A stretch of DNA of 64,000 nucleotides, from positions 90,901 through 154,900 of the forward strand of contig DATGMF010000055.1 in assembly GCA_035293765.1 (NCBI GenBank), in the 5' to 3' direction. Positions 32,917-41,452 of the stretch are shown here, in pieces. Position 1 is the stretch's first letter. Each line of letters starts with the position of its first letter. The notes beneath the pieces were generated by a model. The model was not told the origin of the DNA. It made no database searches and saw only the letters and a program-made list of their open reading frames with translations. A program made the translations under genes and the position numbers. Source of the stretch: DASRHT01 sp035293765. GTDB taxonomy: Bacteria > Chloroflexota > Ktedonobacteria > Ktedonobacterales > Ktedonobacteraceae.

Positions 32917-33633
32917 CTATAAAAGCAGCTTTGTCGCGTAAATCACAACATAACCTGGAACATAGTGATATCTTTCGCGCTGATGGTGCCGCGCAATTTC
33001 TTTGTCTAATTGCGGTTCAATCACCTGTTGCAGCATACAGCCAGCTTGAATGATGGCGTTGAGATACGTGCTGAGGGGTCGGTGAACAAACGGGGCATAG
33101 TGTTGCGGAACAGTCCGCTCGCGAAAATAGTCGCGCACTTCGACATACCCCTTGTCTGCCCAGGCCGAGCCCGATTCCTCAAAACAGGGGTGGAGCAGCG
33201 AGATCAGCAGCCCACCCCCCTTTTTGAGCGCGGCAACGCAGTTACGGAGAGCTGTTACGTAGTCGGGGATATCCATCAGCACCATGTTAGCAATCACGTA
33301 GTCAAAGCTCTCAGTCAATGTGGTGAATGCGGATAAATCTTCCTGGATGTAGTTGATGCCTGACCGCTCTTCTTGCTCTTTTTGAGCAGCATAGGCATAA
33401 AATTTCTCCGCCGGTTCGACCCCTGTTACAATGGCCCCTTTGCGCGCCAGATAGCCCTGACCGCATCCGGCGTCGAGGATCGCTTTGCCTGTCACATCGC
33501 CTAACAGCGCAAAAATCGCAGGATTTAGGAGATAGCGCCTGGTAAAATCGCCCTCGTCGCCAAAGTTCTCCGCCAGCTCTTGTGGCACATTGGACCATTG
33601 CTTGATCGCCTCAGCGTTTGTTATCTCTGACAT
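32917..33633 (-). CDS. Class I SAM-dependent methyltransferase
   Basis: A 238-residue methyltransferase. Motif I is KAILDAGCGQGYLARKG (SAM-binding Gly-rich loop), the acidic end of beta-2 is GVEPAEKF, motif III/IV is FDYVIANMVLMDIPDYV, and later GGGLLISLLHPCF closes the core. The substrate is unknown. GGGGGATTACA lies upstream of ATG 33633. A C-terminal tail rich in Gln and His follows the core. Confidence 0.88.
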   Translation of the reverse strand: MSEITNAEAIKQWSNVPQELAENFGDEGDFTRRYLLNPAIFALLGDVTGKAILDAGCGQGYLARKGAIVTGVEPAEKFYAYAAQKEQEERSGINYIQEDLSAFTTLTESFDYVIANMVLMDIPDYVTALRNCVAALKKGGGLLISLLHPCFEESGSAWADKGYVEVRDYFRERTVPQHYAPFVHRPLSTYLNAIIQAGCMLQQVIEPQLDKEIARHHQRERYHYVPGYVVIYATKLLL

Positions 33634-33692
33634 TGTAATCCCCCAATAGGCTGCTCCCGCGAGTTGCTGTTTCCACGAAATTTGTGAATTTT

Positions 33693-33730
33693 GTAGGGAC
33701 CCGCTTCAGCGCGTCCGATTTATCGCCCGT
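33693..33730. repeat. Dispersed repeat of the GGACGCG family
   Basis: GTAGGGACCCGCTTCAGCGC followed by GTCCGATTTATCGCCCGT. Its first 24 bases match the inverse of 50894-50917 at about 22 positions, and it resembles 61012-61050. It lies between the methyltransferase and the enoyl-CoA hydratase genes. Confidence 0.6.
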
Positions 33731-33736
33731 ACACTC

Positions 33737-34534
33737 TTACATCCCCTTAAAGTTCGGTTTGCGCTTCTCCGCAAACGCCCTGGGACCCTCTTTGGCATCT
33801 TCTGTGCTGAGCAAATATCTGAACAGGCGTTGTTCTAGCTGCAAGCCTTCTTCCATTGGCATATACAGGCCCTGGAGTATGGCCTGCTTGGCTGCGCGCA
33901 GCGCCAGGGGACCGCGTTCGAGCAGCGTTCCCACCAGGCGATCAACCTCATGCATCAACTCGCCTTGCGGCACCACTTTATTGATCAGCCCGAGCTGGTA
34001 GGCTTCCTGCGCGCTGATTGGCTCGCCCGTCAGGATGATCTCCATCGCCTTTGCCAGGGGGATCGAGCGTGGCAGGCGCTGCGTGCCGCCCGCGCCGGGA
34101 ATGATGCCCCAGCGCACCTCTGCAAGGCCGAATGTGGCGCTCTCGACGGCAATACGCAGGTCGCAGGCTAACATCATCTCGAAGCCGCCCGCGATACAGT
34201 GCCCGTTAATGGCGGCAATCATGGGTTTCCAGCATTCGAAGCCGCGCGTGATGCCGCCGAAGCCGCCATCGTTAGCGCGTTCCGCGCGCGCTCCATCCCC
34301 GGCTGTGCTGGCCCTTGAGAGGTTGGGAATGAGCGATTTTAGATCAGCTCCGGCGCTAAACGACTTTTCGCCTGCCCCCGTCAAAACGGCGATCCATACC
34401 TCGTCATCGTCGCGGAAGTCCTGCCATGCCTGGCTTAATGCCTGTCCGGTCTCGGCGTCGATGGCGTTACGGGCCTCCGGTCGGTTAATCGTGATGTAGG
34501 CGACGCGGTCGCGTTTCTCGTAAATAATACCCAT
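33737..34534 (-). CDS. Enoyl-CoA hydratase/isomerase family protein
   Basis: A 265-residue crotonase-fold enzyme. It shows VAYITINRPEARNAIDAE, the oxyanion segment KSFSAGADLK, MIAAINGHCIAGGFEMMLACD, FGLAEVRWGIIPGAGGTQRLPR, and the C-terminal KRKPNFKGM. In the core one catalytic Glu position is present in FGLAEVRWGI. It would hydrate or isomerise an acyl-CoA; the exact substrate is not clear. AGGAGC precedes ATG 34534. Confidence 0.9.
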   Translation of the reverse strand: MGIIYEKRDRVAYITINRPEARNAIDAETGQALSQAWQDFRDDDEVWIAVLTGAGEKSFSAGADLKSLIPNLSRASTAGDGARAERANDGGFGGITRGFECWKPMIAAINGHCIAGGFEMMLACDLRIAVESATFGLAEVRWGIIPGAGGTQRLPRSIPLAKAMEIILTGEPISAQEAYQLGLINKVVPQGELMHEVDRLVGTLLERGPLALRAAKQAILQGLYMPMEEGLQLEQRLFRYLLSTEDAKEGPRAFAEKRKPNFKGM

Positions 34535-34611
34535 ATGGTTGCTCCTTGCTCAGATTAGTACGTGTTGACAGTGTAGCATCTAGCAGAGCTATCGCACAAG
34601 GAAGCCAGTAG

Positions 34612-35256
34612 TTATTCTCGTCTGTATTTCATCTCGCCCGCGCGAATGGCGACGGGGAGGCGGTTCTCAGGTGGGGCGAGGGGGCAGACCCAGCGATCAT
34701 TGTAAGCGCACGAAGGATTGTAGGCGTAATTGAAATCGAGGATGATACGTTGCCAACTATCGCTACCGGGTGCGGGTAAGAAGTCGCTCCCTTTGATGGT
34801 ATCGAACAGGTAGCGCCCTCCGCCGTAACTTTCCCGGGGGCAGGTTTCATCGCGAAAAGGGAGAAACAGTCCCCCGCCATAGATATCAAGCCAGTAGATG
34901 GAGAGCGTCACGGGCGTTTGCTCAGCCGTGAAATGGACACATCCTATCGTTGTCATCGTCATCGACTCATCAGCGCTCATTGCCACATGCTGGCGTACCG
35001 GCTCAATGGCGGTATCAATATCGACTACAAAGCTCATTGCCGGATTATAGGGAAAGTAGCGAAGCCCCTGAAAATGCTGGCGTTGAGACGTAGCGAGCGC
35101 GGACTGAGGATGATGCGCAAAAAGATTGTCTTTGCCCTCACGAAAACGCCGCAGGATTGCTGTGGTATCTTCTCCTGCTGCGAATGCCTCTCTGCGATCT
35201 CGATAAAGCGCAGCCATGCGACAACGATGGTCGTAGAGGTCCAGATATTCAGACAT
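34612..35256 (-). CDS. DUF1684 family protein
   Basis: A 214-residue protein of the DUF1684 family. The family part is in the second half: VTLSIYWLDIYGGGLFLPFRDE, SYGGGRYLFDTIKG, then DFNYAYNPSCAYNDRWVCPL, and the end RAGEMKY. The N-terminal half has a helical start with RDRREAF and PQSALATSQRQHFQGLRYFPYN. The family role is unknown; the conserved Cys and Tyr suggest an enzyme. AGGAGAGGATC precedes ATG 35256. Confidence 0.88.
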   Translation of the reverse strand: MSEYLDLYDHRCRMAALYRDRREAFAAGEDTTAILRRFREGKDNLFAHHPQSALATSQRQHFQGLRYFPYNPAMSFVVDIDTAIEPVRQHVAMSADESMTMTTIGCVHFTAEQTPVTLSIYWLDIYGGGLFLPFRDETCPRESYGGGRYLFDTIKGSDFLPAPGSDSWQRIILDFNYAYNPSCAYNDRWVCPLAPPENRLPVAIRAGEMKYRRE

Positions 35257-35316
35257 GATCCTCTCCTGGAATAAGCGACAGAGATATTGTTTATTCTATC
35301 ATCAAATTCGCTCAGG

Positions 35317-36492
35317 TTATGCGCCTTCAATCGCAGGATGGTCTCTTTCAACAGGCGGCAAGGCAGTCTCCTCTTCTGGAAATTCTTCCGGGTGGGCTTG
35401 TTTCCAGGTGCGCCAGGCTGAGAGCAGGAAGACCTGGGCAATGCCTACTATCGGCGCGGCAAAGATCGCTCCCGGCAAACCAAAGAGGGCAGCTCCCACC
35501 AGTAAAGCGAGAAGTGCAATGATGGGATGCAAACCGACGGCACCACCAAGAATGCGTGGTTGTATCACCTGGCCCTCCAGTCCTCCCTGCACCAGGCCAG
35601 AAAAAACGGCAGTGATCAGTCCGGTTTCCCAGCCTCGGGTGGCGAATGCGAAACAGATTACAATGACCGAAGAGATATAGGAGCCGATCTGTGGGACAAA
35701 CTCGAAAATAAAAACAATCACGGTCAATAGCATTGCGTAGGGAACACCAATGATGTAAAGACCAACGCCCACTATAGCGGTGGTAATAATGGCCGCTGTG
35801 AGCTGACCACGAAGATAGGCCCCCATAATATGGTCCAGCGTATCCAGGAAAAACGAAACCTGCGCTCGTCGGCTGAGCGGGGTATGGCTTCTTAGCCAGT
35901 CGAGGGCGCGCTTCCCACCCAGAATGAAATACACACTCAGCGAGGTGACGATGATGCAGCTAATCAGGAATGTGAAGAAACTGCCAGCCAGTGGCAGCAG
36001 GGTGTGAACAACATTCAATGCTTGCTTCAGCAGTTGTTGGCCTGAAAGCGCAAATTGTTGGGGCGAGATGTCCGCTTGCTGAAGCATATTGATGATTGGC
36101 TGCCAATGCTCAATAAGAGTGGGTAAGTTCTTTTGCAGCCCTACTATAAACGTGACAAGCTGAGCAATTGCAGTCCAGAAAACGTAGTAGAGGATAAGGA
36201 ACAGCCCGATTAAGAGAGCAAGATATGTCAACAGCACCGCGAGCACATTTGGCATCACTCGCCGCAAGAGCTTTACCAGCGGATAGAGGACATAAGCGAT
36301 AATGATTGAGAGGATCGCCAATAGCAGCGGGTAAGCGATCAGACCCAGGAACCGGAGGGCTACCAGTGCAATGGCAATCCAGGCCAGAATGGTCAGCGAG
36401 ATGGTCAGTCGCCGGGTCCAGTTGCGACCAGGAGGCCGCTCCTGCGAAGATGTACCGCCTGAACTGGCGGCTACTGATGTATACTCCTCCAT
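35317..36492 (-). CDS. AI-2E family membrane permease
   Basis: A 391-residue integral membrane protein of the AI-2E transporter family (PF01594). It has about seven to eight membrane segments, for example YPLLLAILSIIIAYVLYPLV and VLLTYLALLIGLFLILYYVF, and the family end FEFVPQIGSYISSV, then VIQPRILGGAVGLHPIIALLALLVGAALFGLPGAI. Known members export quorum signals, Na+ or other solutes, so the substrate here is not established. GAAGGGAG precedes ATG 36492. Confidence 0.9.
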   Translation of the reverse strand: MEEYTSVAASSGGTSSQERPPGRNWTRRLTISLTILAWIAIALVALRFLGLIAYPLLLAILSIIIAYVLYPLVKLLRRVMPNVLAVLLTYLALLIGLFLILYYVFWTAIAQLVTFIVGLQKNLPTLIEHWQPIINMLQQADISPQQFALSGQQLLKQALNVVHTLLPLAGSFFTFLISCIIVTSLSVYFILGGKRALDWLRSHTPLSRRAQVSFFLDTLDHIMGAYLRGQLTAAIITTAIVGVGLYIIGVPYAMLLTVIVFIFEFVPQIGSYISSVIVICFAFATRGWETGLITAVFSGLVQGGLEGQVIQPRILGGAVGLHPIIALLALLVGAALFGLPGAIFAAPIVGIAQVFLLSAWRTWKQAHPEEFPEEETALPPVERDHPAIEGA

Positions 36493-36726
36493 ACGTCGCT
36501 CCCTTCTCTTCGTTTGCCCGCGTGTTTAATCCCTTTGGGATGGGAAGCCATCGTTATTAGAGACGAAAAAGTTATATTCAGAGGGTAAAGAGAGGTCATG
36601 GTGTCAAAATGTGGATACCAGGGACGACATTCCGAACGTACTATAGCTTACTATGCAAAAGCGTTATTTGCTCTGATGTGGTATATTTTTGGAAAATGGG
36701 TGAGCCGCCGTAGAGAAAGGATGCAT

Positions 36727-37389
36727 ATGGCGATGATGGAACCTGGAGCGCAACGCGATGGGGAGCCGCAAAATCCTCATGCCCTTTTTCAGAACAAGAT
36801 CTTCACTGCTATTTTCGGTCATAACACGACTTCGCTGGTCACGCGGCTGACCGTGATTGCGCTTTGCGTTGGCACGTTGCTGATCATCGCTCTAGGATTG
36901 TTGTCCCCCAATGCGCCTGCTGTTCCTGCTGTTGCCTCCTATAATGGGTCGCAGACTCTTGTAGGGCTCCATGTCGGCGATGCCGCCCCCAACTTCACGC
37001 TTGCCACCCTCAACGGCAAACGGGTGAGCCTGAGCGATTATCGCGGGCAACCTGTTCTGCTCAATTTCTGGTATGCCTCCTGTCCTGGCTGTGAAGTGGA
37101 AACTCCCGATATGCAGCGTTTTTATGCTGCTCAGCATGCGGCAGGCAAAAATCTGGTCATCCTGGGCGTAAATACCATTGATGACGTTCCGACCGCGCAA
37201 CAATTTGTACGCCAGCACGGCCTGACCTATCAGGTAGTGCTAGATAATCACCAGACGGTATCAACGCTCTATAACCTGGAGGGCACACCCACCTCTTATT
37301 TTATTGATCGCCAGGGGATTATCCGCTCCGTGGTGGTTGGCCCCGTTGATAGTGCGATGCTACAGCAAGATGTGGCTGTGCTCCACTAA
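36727..37389 (+). CDS. TlpA-like membrane-anchored thioredoxin
   Basis: A 220-residue protein from ATG 36727 (GAAAGG six bases upstream; a longer frame from 36598 exists). A single N-terminal membrane segment (about 38-58, VIALCVGTLLIIALGLL) is followed by a TlpA/redoxin domain with GDAAPNFTLATLNGKRVSLS, the active site ASCPGCEVE (CxxC), and GVNTIDDVPTAQQF. The domain would be outside the membrane and reduce disulfides, for instance in cytochrome c maturation; its partner is unknown. Confidence 0.9.
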   Translation: MAMMEPGAQRDGEPQNPHALFQNKIFTAIFGHNTTSLVTRLTVIALCVGTLLIIALGLLSPNAPAVPAVASYNGSQTLVGLHVGDAAPNFTLATLNGKRVSLSDYRGQPVLLNFWYASCPGCEVETPDMQRFYAAQHAAGKNLVILGVNTIDDVPTAQQFVRQHGLTYQVVLDNHQTVSTLYNLEGTPTSYFIDRQGIIRSVVVGPVDSAMLQQDVAVLH

Positions 37390-37403
37390 GAGTCGTTCTA
37401 TGT

Positions 37404-37877
37404 TCAAGGTTTGAACGTCAGTTTATAGATCGGCTCCTCATCTAACTCCTCGCCCGTTGGCTGAAATCCGACACTTTTATAAAGATGTTGAGCGCGCTCA
37501 TTTTCAGGATGAACGGCCAATTGTAGCGCCTCACATTGGGGATGATGCTCTCTAAGGAACTGGAGGAACAGTCGTAATGCCTGATTGCCATATCCCTGCC
37601 CTTGATAGCGGTGGTCGATAAAGAAATGGCCGAGCCAGTAATTCTCACTGCTGCCCAGCTCGTAAGCCAGGGCGGTAAACCCGATCATCTCTTCTGCCCT
37701 ATAAAACGCATATGGAGTCCAGGTAAGGCCGGCCGGACGGATATAAGCTTTTGCCAGTGCGAGCAGGGCAATGGGAGCATAACCCGCGACAAAGCGTTGT
37801 TGTTCGGGATGGACAGTGGGCCTGAGAGCGGCCCGCCAGTTTTTGTGCGGCACTTCATGTAAAGATAATTCAGTCAC
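37404..37877 (-). CDS. GNAT-family N-acetyltransferase
   Basis: A 157-residue acetyltransferase. The CoA-binding part is YWLGHFFIDHRYQGQGYGNQALRL, with the RxxGxG-type loop in RYQGQGYG, followed by LQLAVHPENERAQHLYKSVGF. It resembles SpeG/diamine-type enzymes in the FYRAEEMIGFTALA region. GTG 37877 is selected because GGAGAG lies six bases upstream; a longer frame from 37964 is not needed. It converges on the TlpA-like gene. Confidence 0.85.
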   Translation of the reverse strand: MTELSLHEVPHKNWRAALRPTVHPEQQRFVAGYAPIALLALAKAYIRPAGLTWTPYAFYRAEEMIGFTALAYELGSSENYWLGHFFIDHRYQGQGYGNQALRLFLQFLREHHPQCEALQLAVHPENERAQHLYKSVGFQPTGEELDEEPIYKLTFKP

Positions 37878-38025
37878 CTGTTTCTCTCCATTTCCGTGTG
37901 ATATTTCTATTACTTGTACGTTATAAATGGTACCTGGTTTTTTTGTTGTTATCTTCCATCGCATATAGTTTTGTCAGATTATGTTGGGGAAATAATAACA
38001 TCTATTTTTTTGTAGGAGGAATATA

Positions 38026-38460
38026 TTGTATAGTCTTGGTCGTTTGCTTTTTCGTGCGCTTGCGGGCAGGCCGCTGGCACAAGTCATCGTGGGTATTGCT
38101 CTGATCCCGGCAGGTGGGTTACTGTCGTTTGCGGCTATGTCCGGTGACTATATTTACCCATACTGGATCGTCGCCGGTATTGTCTTTGCTATTATTGGCG
38201 TTATCTTTATTATTCGCGGCGCTGTAGCCCTGCTCAGGCCGAAGCCTTCTGTACAGCAAGCCTACTTCGCCAGCCAGGGACAATATCCGCCCCAGGCTCC
38301 CTATGGGCAGCCACAGTATCAGCAGGCTTCGTACGGACAGCCACCGTCGGCTTATCCCCCGCAGGCGTATGGGCCGCCTCAGCCTCAACAAACTCCCTAT
38401 GGGCAGCCGCAGTATCCACAGGCTCCCTACGGCCAGCAGGGCCAGTATCCGCAGCCGTAG
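38026..38460 (+). CDS. Membrane protein with a Pro/Gln/Tyr-rich tail
   Basis: A 144-residue protein starting at TTG 38026, with a perfect AGGAGG six bases upstream. Two membrane segments (about 18-38 and 46-68) are followed by a tail built of imperfect PYGQPQY-like repeats (PQAPYGQPQY, QASYGQPP, QTPYGQPQYPQAPYGQ), which is probably disordered and cytoplasmic or exposed. Such tails are common in large soil bacteria. No function is recognised. It converges with the phosphatase gene. Confidence 0.7.
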   Translation: MYSLGRLLFRALAGRPLAQVIVGIALIPAGGLLSFAAMSGDYIYPYWIVAGIVFAIIGVIFIIRGAVALLRPKPSVQQAYFASQGQYPPQAPYGQPQYQQASYGQPPSAYPPQAYGPPQPQQTPYGQPQYPQAPYGQQGQYPQP

Positions 38461-38504
38461 ACGAGCTTTTGAACGCAAGTGGGCATACCTGGAAGGTATA
38501 GCGT

Positions 38505-39203
38505 TTATGCTATTCCTTCGCCTCTGGTCTCCTGATTATCAGTCACCAGTACAGGGGCATCTTCTGCAAGATGCGCATGAGATGCCCACTGCTTTAGCAG
38601 GCCTGTGACCGTGTCGTCGCCGGTCAGCAGCTCTATCTCCGTAATGGCGCAGTTGCGTTGCCGTTGCCGGAGCAATTCTTTATAGTCAACATTCGTGCAG
38701 ATATCTTTCAGCGTGATAGTAAAAATGCCCGCGTGCCCGACAATAATAATGTTCTGTCCGTTGCGGCCCGCCGTGGCCTCCTCCAATCCCTTGCGCATAC
38801 GTCCAAGCAAGCTATGGTAGTCTTCGCCCTCTGGAAACGTTACCTCTGGTCGTCCCTGAAACCATTCTGTCACAATGCGGTTATGCCATTCCCAGTTTTC
38901 GCGCGTCGGCGGCAGCGTCTCCAACGTGCCGACGTTCACCTCGCGGAACTGTTCAAGCACCGTTTCCTCAAGCTCAAGCGCCTCCGCGATGATGTGCGCG
39001 GTCTCTTGCGCTCTTTTAAGGGGGGAGGCATAGATTGCGTGAATATTCTTGTCGCGAAAAAAATCCGCCGTCTGCCGGGCCTGTTCGATGCCCTTCCTGG
39101 TCAATGAATAATCAATCAGTCGATGAGAGAATTCCCTGGTCAGATTGGCAACATTCTCACCGTGCCGCACCAGGTACACTGTATTTACGTTGCTCGTCGT
39201 CAC
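38505..39203 (-). CDS. Histidine phosphatase (phosphoglycerate mutase-like) protein
   Basis: A 232-residue protein of the histidine phosphatase superfamily. The motif LVRHGENVAN (catalytic His in RHG) is near the start, followed by IYASPLKRAQETAHIIAEAL, a Glu-containing middle (FPEGEDYHSLL), and the second His in IIIVGHAGIFTITL. The role may be dephosphorylation of a sugar, alpha-ribazole or other phosphate ester. GTG 39203 has AAGGAG upstream. Confidence 0.88.
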   Translation of the reverse strand: MTTSNVNTVYLVRHGENVANLTREFSHRLIDYSLTRKGIEQARQTADFFRDKNIHAIYASPLKRAQETAHIIAEALELEETVLEQFREVNVGTLETLPPTRENWEWHNRIVTEWFQGRPEVTFPEGEDYHSLLGRMRKGLEEATAGRNGQNIIIVGHAGIFTITLKDICTNVDYKELLRQRQRNCAITEIELLTGDDTVTGLLKQWASHAHLAEDAPVLVTDNQETRGEGIA

Positions 39204-39311
39204 GTTTACTCCTTGCAGCCCGGCTGCTCAAGGGAAGGGGTGAGGCCGTTAGGTATGCCTTTCCTCTAGCCGAGCTTTGGAGTAATTATACGACATAGCT
39301 AGTTTTAACTA

Positions 39312-40229
39312 TCATCCAAGTTCTTCCGGTCGCCAGAAGTCCAGTAAATACTCAAAAGTGGTGCCCATCGTGATGTAGTTGCTGGGCCAGCCAAAGATGC
39401 CGATGTTATTGACGATATTGGTGCGGTCCCAGATAATGGTATTGCGCAGCTCATAGCCAACGGAACGTAACGCTTCAATCACTGCGACGTGAATCGTGAT
39501 GCGCTTATTTTCCCACCACATGTCAGGCACATTAATCACGCAATGCCCCTTTTTCTTCAACAGTGGCAGCAGGTTGCCAAAGATTTCTGCCATCGCGGCG
39601 GCGTAAGCATCCAGCTTCAATGTGCCCAGGTCCTCTGGTCACTGGCTATATTGCTCCACTTTCTTATACTGATCGTTCTTGCGCTCCAACCCCCGGCGGC
39701 TTTTATTCAGCCGCTCTCTATTGAGCAGATTGGCATACGGCGGCGAGGTGACGATACAGGCAATGCTCTCCTCATCGAGGTACGCAGCTATCGTTCTGGC
39801 ATCGGCAAGCACGGGAATCTGTTTCGTGTTCTCAAATAAAGTATTCTGACTTAACCGCTCTTGCGTCAGGGCGATGTAGTCAGGATGAATGTCGAAGCCG
39901 ACTGCATTTCTATATACATCGCGGGCGGCTACCAGCGTGGTGCCACTGCCCATGAAGGGATCGACCACGAGTTCCCCCTGGTGAGAGAAGAGTTCAATAC
40001 ACTTACGCGCCAGCGCAATGGGACAGGTGGCGGGATGCTTTGTCTTATCGCGAATATCGCGCCCTTCATAGCCAAACTGCCACACGCCCAACTGGCATTT
40101 GATCCACTCTTTTGCCGTCAGACAATTAATATGGCTGAGTTCACACTCACAGGTCCTGCTTGCGCCAATATCTAATTTTTGAGCTTTTGCCTCTATTCCA
40201 AATGCCCTGCCACCCCTATCTTTGAGCAC
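39312..40229 (-). pseudogene. DNA methyltransferase gene interrupted by an in-frame TGA
   Basis: The frame from GTG 40229 (AGGAGAGGGGAAGCG upstream) gives 196 residues with FMGSGTT (92-98, SAM-binding) and TSPPY (160-164, catalytic), then stops at TGA 39639-39641. The same frame continues without a further stop to 39312. The continuation starts PEDLGTLKLDAYAAAMAE and fits the usual sequence after this point in N4/N6 DNA methyltransferases, ending with GWPSNYITMGTTFEYLLDFW. So a nonsense mutation, or read-through, splits one gene. The FMGSGTT part comes first, as in alpha/gamma-type enzymes. Two small unknown genes precede it on the same strand. Confidence 0.8.
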
Positions 40230-40242
40230 CGCTTCCCCTCTC

Positions 40243-40437
40243 CTACGCTCTATCAGGCTTATCCGGTGGAGCGATATGTTGCAAAATGCGCCGCTGAATT
40301 TCCTGTAAGATCGCCTGGCTTTCGGGCGGCAGATAGGTATTGAACCTGAGCGTCATGTTAATGGCGGCGTTGATCGTAATGGCCTCCAGATGGGTTACTG
40401 GCAGGATAATCTCTTGCTTGAGCTGAGGATTATGCAT
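40243..40437 (-). CDS. Small unknown protein upstream of the DNA methyltransferase
   Basis: A 64-residue protein, MHNPQLKQEIILPVTHLEAI at the start, mixed hydrophobic and charged, helical by eye. Its ATG overlaps the stop codon region of the preceding gene by 8 nt, which indicates translational coupling. AGCGAGGTG is upstream. It ends 13 nt before the methyltransferase start. Function unknown; a control or specificity role is possible. Confidence 0.65.
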   Translation of the reverse strand: MHNPQLKQEIILPVTHLEAITINAAINMTLRFNTYLPPESQAILQEIQRRILQHIAPPDKPDRA

Positions 40438-40732
40438 TGATCACCTCGCTGGGAAAAAGTAAAATGTTTAGCTCGTTCTGGCTGGAATCAGCGCGAGAGC
40501 GCAGGCATTGACGAAAACAGGTCGTGCCATCGGGCAGCGTGATGCGATAGCGACTCTCGAAGGTGCGAGGGCGTACCTCGCGCTCGGTGGCGCCTGCTGG
40601 AAAGGTGACGAGATCATGGCCTGTCGCAAAAGAGACGGTGCAGCTATGTTGCTGTAAATACTCGATTATTTCAGCATAGGTCCCTGGCAGACATTTGACG
40701 CTTTGAATGGGTGATACAGGCCCTTCGATCAT
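40430..40732 (-). CDS. Unknown 100-residue protein, first gene of the methyltransferase cassette
   Basis: From ATG 40732 (GGAGGG four bases upstream) the frame gives 100 residues. It has VKCLPGTYAEIIEYLQQHSC, then a beta-rich part with HDLVTFPAGATEREVR and RYRITLPDGTTCFRQCL, and ends LFPSEVINA. The fold looks small alpha/beta. No family is recognised. A longer frame back to 40879 is open but has a membrane-like, unlikely start. It is the first gene of a leftward three-gene unit with the split methyltransferase. Confidence 0.65.
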   Translation of the reverse strand: MIEGPVSPIQSVKCLPGTYAEIIEYLQQHSCTVSFATGHDLVTFPAGATEREVRPRTFESRYRITLPDGTTCFRQCLRSRADSSQNELNILLFPSEVINA

Positions 40733-41452
40733 GCAACCCTCCGTCCGGTACAATAGTGATTTGTATATACTATTACTAAGATACATGACGGCAAGAAGAG
40801 CGAGAAGGGCGTTCTCTAGCCGAGTAATAAACGTCTTTAATCTATTCCTTGAAATATAGTATAATTCCCTTTTATTCATACCGTCCAGCAGTCACCTTTA
40901 AAGAATAATAATTGAGTTAGTACACTAATTTCCCATAAAGACATTTTATAGCATTGTTACTTGATACATAGCAATGATGCGATTGTGCTTCTCCTATAAC
41001 TATGCCGGGAGCCGGTAAAGATTCCTCAACCCGTTCCTCTCATTAATCGGCTCGCGCGCGCTATTCATTTTCCAGACCAATGGCCCTGCATGCCCTGTAA
41101 TCGCGCTTTGCCGCGATCATCTCTCCCATGCTTGCCATCTAACGAGCGTAGTACTTTTGTGTCGGAGCGTAGATGTTGTACTGGTGTGTGATTTTGCCTG
41201 TTACTAACGTTCCTTTAGTACGTCGTGGGGAATAGAACTGCTGATGTGTAAATATTTTTGATGGATAGTCTATTCTATGCAGGCCCATCATGAATACATT
41301 ATTTTTAGTTAATAAATTAATAATAATCTATTTATCGATCTTGAGCTGACCTAAGTCTGGTATTTGAGATTTTATCCTCGAATCCGGTCTATCACATTTT
41401 ATCTGTAAAGACTACGTTTTGAGTAAGCTCTGTAGCTCTGGGAGGGAATAGT
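40733..41452. other. 720-bp gap between divergent genes
   Basis: No supported gene. AT-rich, especially near 41250-41400. It should hold promoters for the leftward methyltransferase unit and the rightward S53 peptidase. No clear hexamer pair was read. Confidence 0.4.

Noticed and set aside
39312..40229. Selenocysteine read-through at TGA in the methyltransferase
   Set aside because: No SECIS-like hairpin was seen right after the TGA, and the position is not a catalytic site; a nonsense change is simpler.
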